From MED-G16 sp002457315 (GTDB lineage Bacteria; Bacteroidota; Bacteroidia; Cytophagales; MED-G16): a stretch of 64,000 nucleotides of DNA. The position numbers were made by a program, and so were the translations under genes. Positions within the stretch are counted from its first letter, which is position 1, and the number at the start of each line of letters is the position of its first letter. This document shows, in pieces, positions 61,783-64,000 of the stretch. A model generated the notes under the pieces. The model was not told the origin of the DNA and made no database searches. It saw only the letters and a list, made by a program, of their open reading frames with translations. The stretch spans positions 202,972-266,971 of the forward strand of contig JBJLAJ010000009.1 of assembly GCA_045568775.1 (NCBI GenBank). Direction: 5' to 3'.

Positions 61783-63813
61783 TTACTTCTTATACTTATC
61801 AAACCATGCAGTGATTGCGTTTACCTTGGCTATAAGATTACTAGGCCTTGCTGCTATCCCATGGCTCGCACCAGGAATTCTTACAAGCATAGACTCTACC
61901 TTATTAAGTTTAAGTCCAGCATAAAATTGTTCGCTTTCTGCCATAGGGGTCCTATAGTCATCTTCTCCAGTGAGTAGCATAGTAGGAGTAGTCACATTCC
62001 CTACATAAGATATCGGGGATCTCTTCATGTACTCTCCCAAATTATCCCAAGGCATTCCAGGGAACCAGTACTTATAGAAAAAAGATATATTATCAGCATA
62101 CAGAACAAAGCTGTACCAGTTGATGACAGGCTTTGCTACGACAGCTGCCCTGAATCTATCAGTCTTTCCAACAATCCATGAGGTGAGAACACCTCCCCCG
62201 CTACCACCTGTGACAAAAAGATTGTCTCCATCTATATAATCTCTTGTTACGACATGGTCCACTCCTGACATCAGGTCATCATAGTCCTGGCTAGGGTAAT
62301 TATGATGGATAAGATTAGCAAAATCTTTTCCGTAGCTTGTACTACCTCTCGGGTTTGTATATAACACAAAATATCCCTCACTAGCAAATAACTGTACCTC
62401 CGCAGAAAATCTAAATCCGTAATTTGTGAAGGGTCCACCATGTATCTCTAGTATGAGAGGGTACGTAGTTGTAGGATCAAAATTTGGAGGATAAACCAAC
62501 CAACCCTGTATCTTCTTCCCATCATAAGATGACTCGTACCAAACCTCCTCAACCCTACCAAGTTCCTTATAATCAAAAAGGTCTTTGTTTAAGTGTGTCA
62601 ACCTTTCTTTAGATCCGTTGAAACCTACAGCTAAGTCCGCCGGGTTATAGACATTTCCATAAGTGAATGCATACCTTCCACTTGGTGATATCGTGAAAGA
62701 TCCACCACTATAAGGCCTCCCCAAAGAAAGTCCACCAAGTTCATCTACAACATCCTTTACCTTACCACTTAGGCTTATACTCGCAATCTTGGTCATTCCC
62801 TCTGTATCGTACTGGAAGTAAAGACCTTTACCGTCTCTCATCCAATTTATATTACTAATATTTCTGTCGAAACCTTCAGACACTAACTTCACATTACTTC
62901 CATCTGCATCCATCACGTACAAAGAATTTTGCTGGTAGCCAAGGTACTTATCATCATATCCTAGGAAAGCAATCGTACTATTATCAGGTGATACCGCCGG
63001 AGACCTGTCAGGACCAAATCTAGTAGTGAGTTGTTTCATTTCTCCAGAGTTAATGTCCAGTACATGTATCTCAGAATTATTAGGCTCAAAGTCTGAGTTT
63101 TCATGGAGGTTAGCTGAGAATAACACCTTATCTCTTCCCAACCATACTGCTGAACTAGGATTTTTCTCCAAAGAGCTCACCTGCCTTGGTGTCCCTCCCT
63201 CTACTGGAAGAATAAATATCTGGTTGTTACCACTTCTTCTGTAGCCACCACCATCATACCTGTAGACCATATCATCAATTTCTATTGGGGGTGAGTTCCA
63301 ATCTGCACCCTTAGGCTTCTTTGGCATCTTTATAAGCTTTGATTCCGTGCTCTCAACAAAAGAATTAAACAGAAGGTACTTATCATCTGAAGACCACTCC
63401 ACATTGCCGATAGAAGACTGGACATTAGTAAGTCTCTGCGTAGAATTATTTTCTAAATTATATAGGTATAACTGAGTGCTGCCCTCTACGTTAGACTTAT
63501 AGGTAAACATATTACCTGAATGTGACCACTTTGGTGAGAATGCATTATGATCACCAGTAGTGATTGGTATCATACCTGAGCCGTCAAAATTTACTATCCA
63601 TAAATTAGATAAATTTTTATCAGTCATGATATCCTTAAAGTTTCTTTGGAACAATATCTTGTCACCTTTCGGGGATATCTCAGTATTTGATACATACTCT
63701 ATATCAAACACATCAATTGGCTCTAGTTTATTGCTAGGCTGAGAGAAAGCAAGTTGAAAGATGAGGAAGACAGAGAACACTGTCAAATAAAATTTCTTTA
63801 ATTGGGTTTCCAT
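61783..63813 (-). CDS. S9-family serine peptidase (copy B)
   Basis: Tandem paralogue of the gene at 59579-61660, about 676 residues from the ATG at 63813, with signal peptide METQLKKFYLTVFSVFL and the same propeller plus alpha/beta-hydrolase layout. The nucleophile motif GGSGGGVLTSW, Asp in GEDDYRTPM and His in ASHGIA are conserved. It lacks the heme-motif insertion, which is taken as the ancestral state. Divergently transcribed from the partial gene at 63879 with a 65-bp gap. Sequence divergence from copy A is spread along the gene, so the duplication is not brand-new. Confidence 0.92.
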   Translation of the reverse strand: METQLKKFYLTVFSVFLIFQLAFSQPSNKLEPIDVFDIEYVSNTEISPKGDKILFQRNFKDIMTDKNLSNLWIVNFDGSGMIPITTGDHNAFSPKWSHSGNMFTYKSNVEGSTQLYLYNLENNSTQRLTNVQSSIGNVEWSSDDKYLLFNSFVESTESKLIKMPKKPKGADWNSPPIEIDDMVYRYDGGGYRRSGNNQIFILPVEGGTPRQVSSLEKNPSSAVWLGRDKVLFSANLHENSDFEPNNSEIHVLDINSGEMKQLTTRFGPDRSPAVSPDNSTIAFLGYDDKYLGYQQNSLYVMDADGSNVKLVSEGFDRNISNINWMRDGKGLYFQYDTEGMTKIASISLSGKVKDVVDELGGLSLGRPYSGGSFTISPSGRYAFTYGNVYNPADLAVGFNGSKERLTHLNKDLFDYKELGRVEEVWYESSYDGKKIQGWLVYPPNFDPTTTYPLILEIHGGPFTNYGFRFSAEVQLFASEGYFVLYTNPRGSTSYGKDFANLIHHNYPSQDYDDLMSGVDHVVTRDYIDGDNLFVTGGSGGGVLTSWIVGKTDRFRAAVVAKPVINWYSFVLYADNISFFYKYWFPGMPWDNLGEYMKRSPISYVGNVTTPTMLLTGEDDYRTPMAESEQFYAGLKLNKVESMLVRIPGASHGIAARPSNLIAKVNAITAWFDKYKK

Positions 63814-63878
63814 AATATTTACTATATTTAAATTATTCAGTTTATTAGTCAATATTTAAATGTAAAAATTTTATCCGT

Positions 63879-64000
63879 ATGAACAATCAAATTACTAGAA
63901 GAAATTTATTAAAATTATTAGGGGTCTCTGGTGTAGCACTCCCTCTCTCTGGGATTAGTAAGGACTTAGAAATTCAAACTAATTCTATAAGACAGGCTGG
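63879..64000 (+). CDS. Tat-exported protein, 5' end only
   Basis: The frame starts with MNNQITRRNLLKLLGVSGVA and runs to the window end with no stop (40 codons). RRNLLKLLGVSG is a twin-arginine signal with a hydrophobic stretch, so the product is exported folded, perhaps with a cofactor. The visible part is too short to name a family. The first 17 bases recur at 61726 as a duplication leftover. Confidence 0.75.
   Translation, partial: MNNQITRRNLLKLLGVSGVALPLSGISKDLEIQTNSIRQA

Larger units (their letters stand above)
59552..63895. repeat. Tandem duplication of the S9 peptidase unit
   Basis: Two units of about 2.15-2.19 kb each: 59552-61742 and 61746-63895. Both run from the 3' end of the YbjQ-like gene through the peptidase to the first codons of the Tat-protein gene (ATGAACAATCAAATTAC at 61726 and at 63879, 2,153 bp apart). 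The unit size differs by 41 bp, explained by the 39-bp insertion and a 2-bp change near the first stop. The whole YbjQ gene occurs once and the whole Tat-protein gene once, as expected from one duplication event. Confidence 0.88.

Noticed and set aside
1..64000. CRISPR array, phage or insertion sequence
   Set aside because: No regularly spaced repeats, transposase, integrase or structural phage motifs were seen on either strand.

Overview
The window is AT-rich chromosome from a member of the Bacteroidota, probably a free-living aerobic (marine-type) flavobacterium or cytophaga relative. The evidence is the combination of alternative complex III (ActA-F) joined to a caa3-type oxidase operon, the long Bacteroidota form of IspG, GldC, ftsX-DUF3098-uppP-truB-ribF gene order, a DUF5777 protein, a CarboxypepD-reg TonB receptor, and several upstream sites matching the Bacteroidota promoter (TTTG, about 19 bp, TAnnTTTG). 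No phage, insertion sequence or CRISPR array was seen; the window is mostly housekeeping DNA. Species was not determined.

Layout. 0-6 kb: end of a BNR/VPS10-like secreted protein, der and leuS (+). 6-9.5 kb: SGNH lipoprotein, a small membrane protein, ispG and a frameshifted short-chain dehydrogenase (-). 9.6-11 kb: mlaE (frameshifted 5' part) and mlaF (+). 11-27 kb: one long minus-strand respiratory operon, read actA-B-C-D-E-F, ctaC, ctaD, ctaA, ctaB (frameshifted), two subunit III genes, subunit IV, a SCO-like protein without copper cysteines, DUF420, and a small membrane protein, with a good promoter just upstream of actA. It encodes quinol to cytochrome c to oxygen electron transfer plus heme A synthesis and assembly. 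27-29.5 kb: acyl-CoA ligase and an AsnC/Lrp regulator. 29.6-35.5 kb: sufBCDSE, sufT-like gene and a bacilliredoxin (iron-sulfur cluster assembly). 35.5-44 kb: membrane pyrophosphatase, ftsX, DUF3098, a UppP fused to a D-Ala-D-Ala dipeptidase, two envelope proteins on the other strand, truB, ribF, gldC. 44-48.6 kb: TonB receptor and SGNH-type lipoprotein ending in a clear terminator. 48.6-59 kb: Tat-exported aminotransferase, valS, a secreted glycine-rich protein, OsmC, DUF5777, YceI, an epimerase, a steroid-reductase-like membrane protein and umuDC with a double operator. 59-64 kb: tRNA-Pro, a YbjQ protein and a tandem duplication of an S9 peptidase gene, then the start of a Tat-exported protein.

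The most unusual items are: (i) a 39-bp insertion in one of the two duplicated S9 peptidases that encodes a CxxCH heme motif nearly identical to one in actA 35 kb away; (ii) the tandem duplication itself, whose breakpoints can be read from leftover gene ends; (iii) a fused UppP/D-Ala-D-Ala dipeptidase; (iv) two short patches (about 8.6-9.85 kb and 14.0-14.85 kb) dense in small indels that break conserved genes, probably sequence errors but possibly real decay; and (v) paired TACTAA-N5-TTAGTA sites ahead of umuD. Base composition rises strongly toward the umuDC end. I did not find a convincing novel defence or mobile system.
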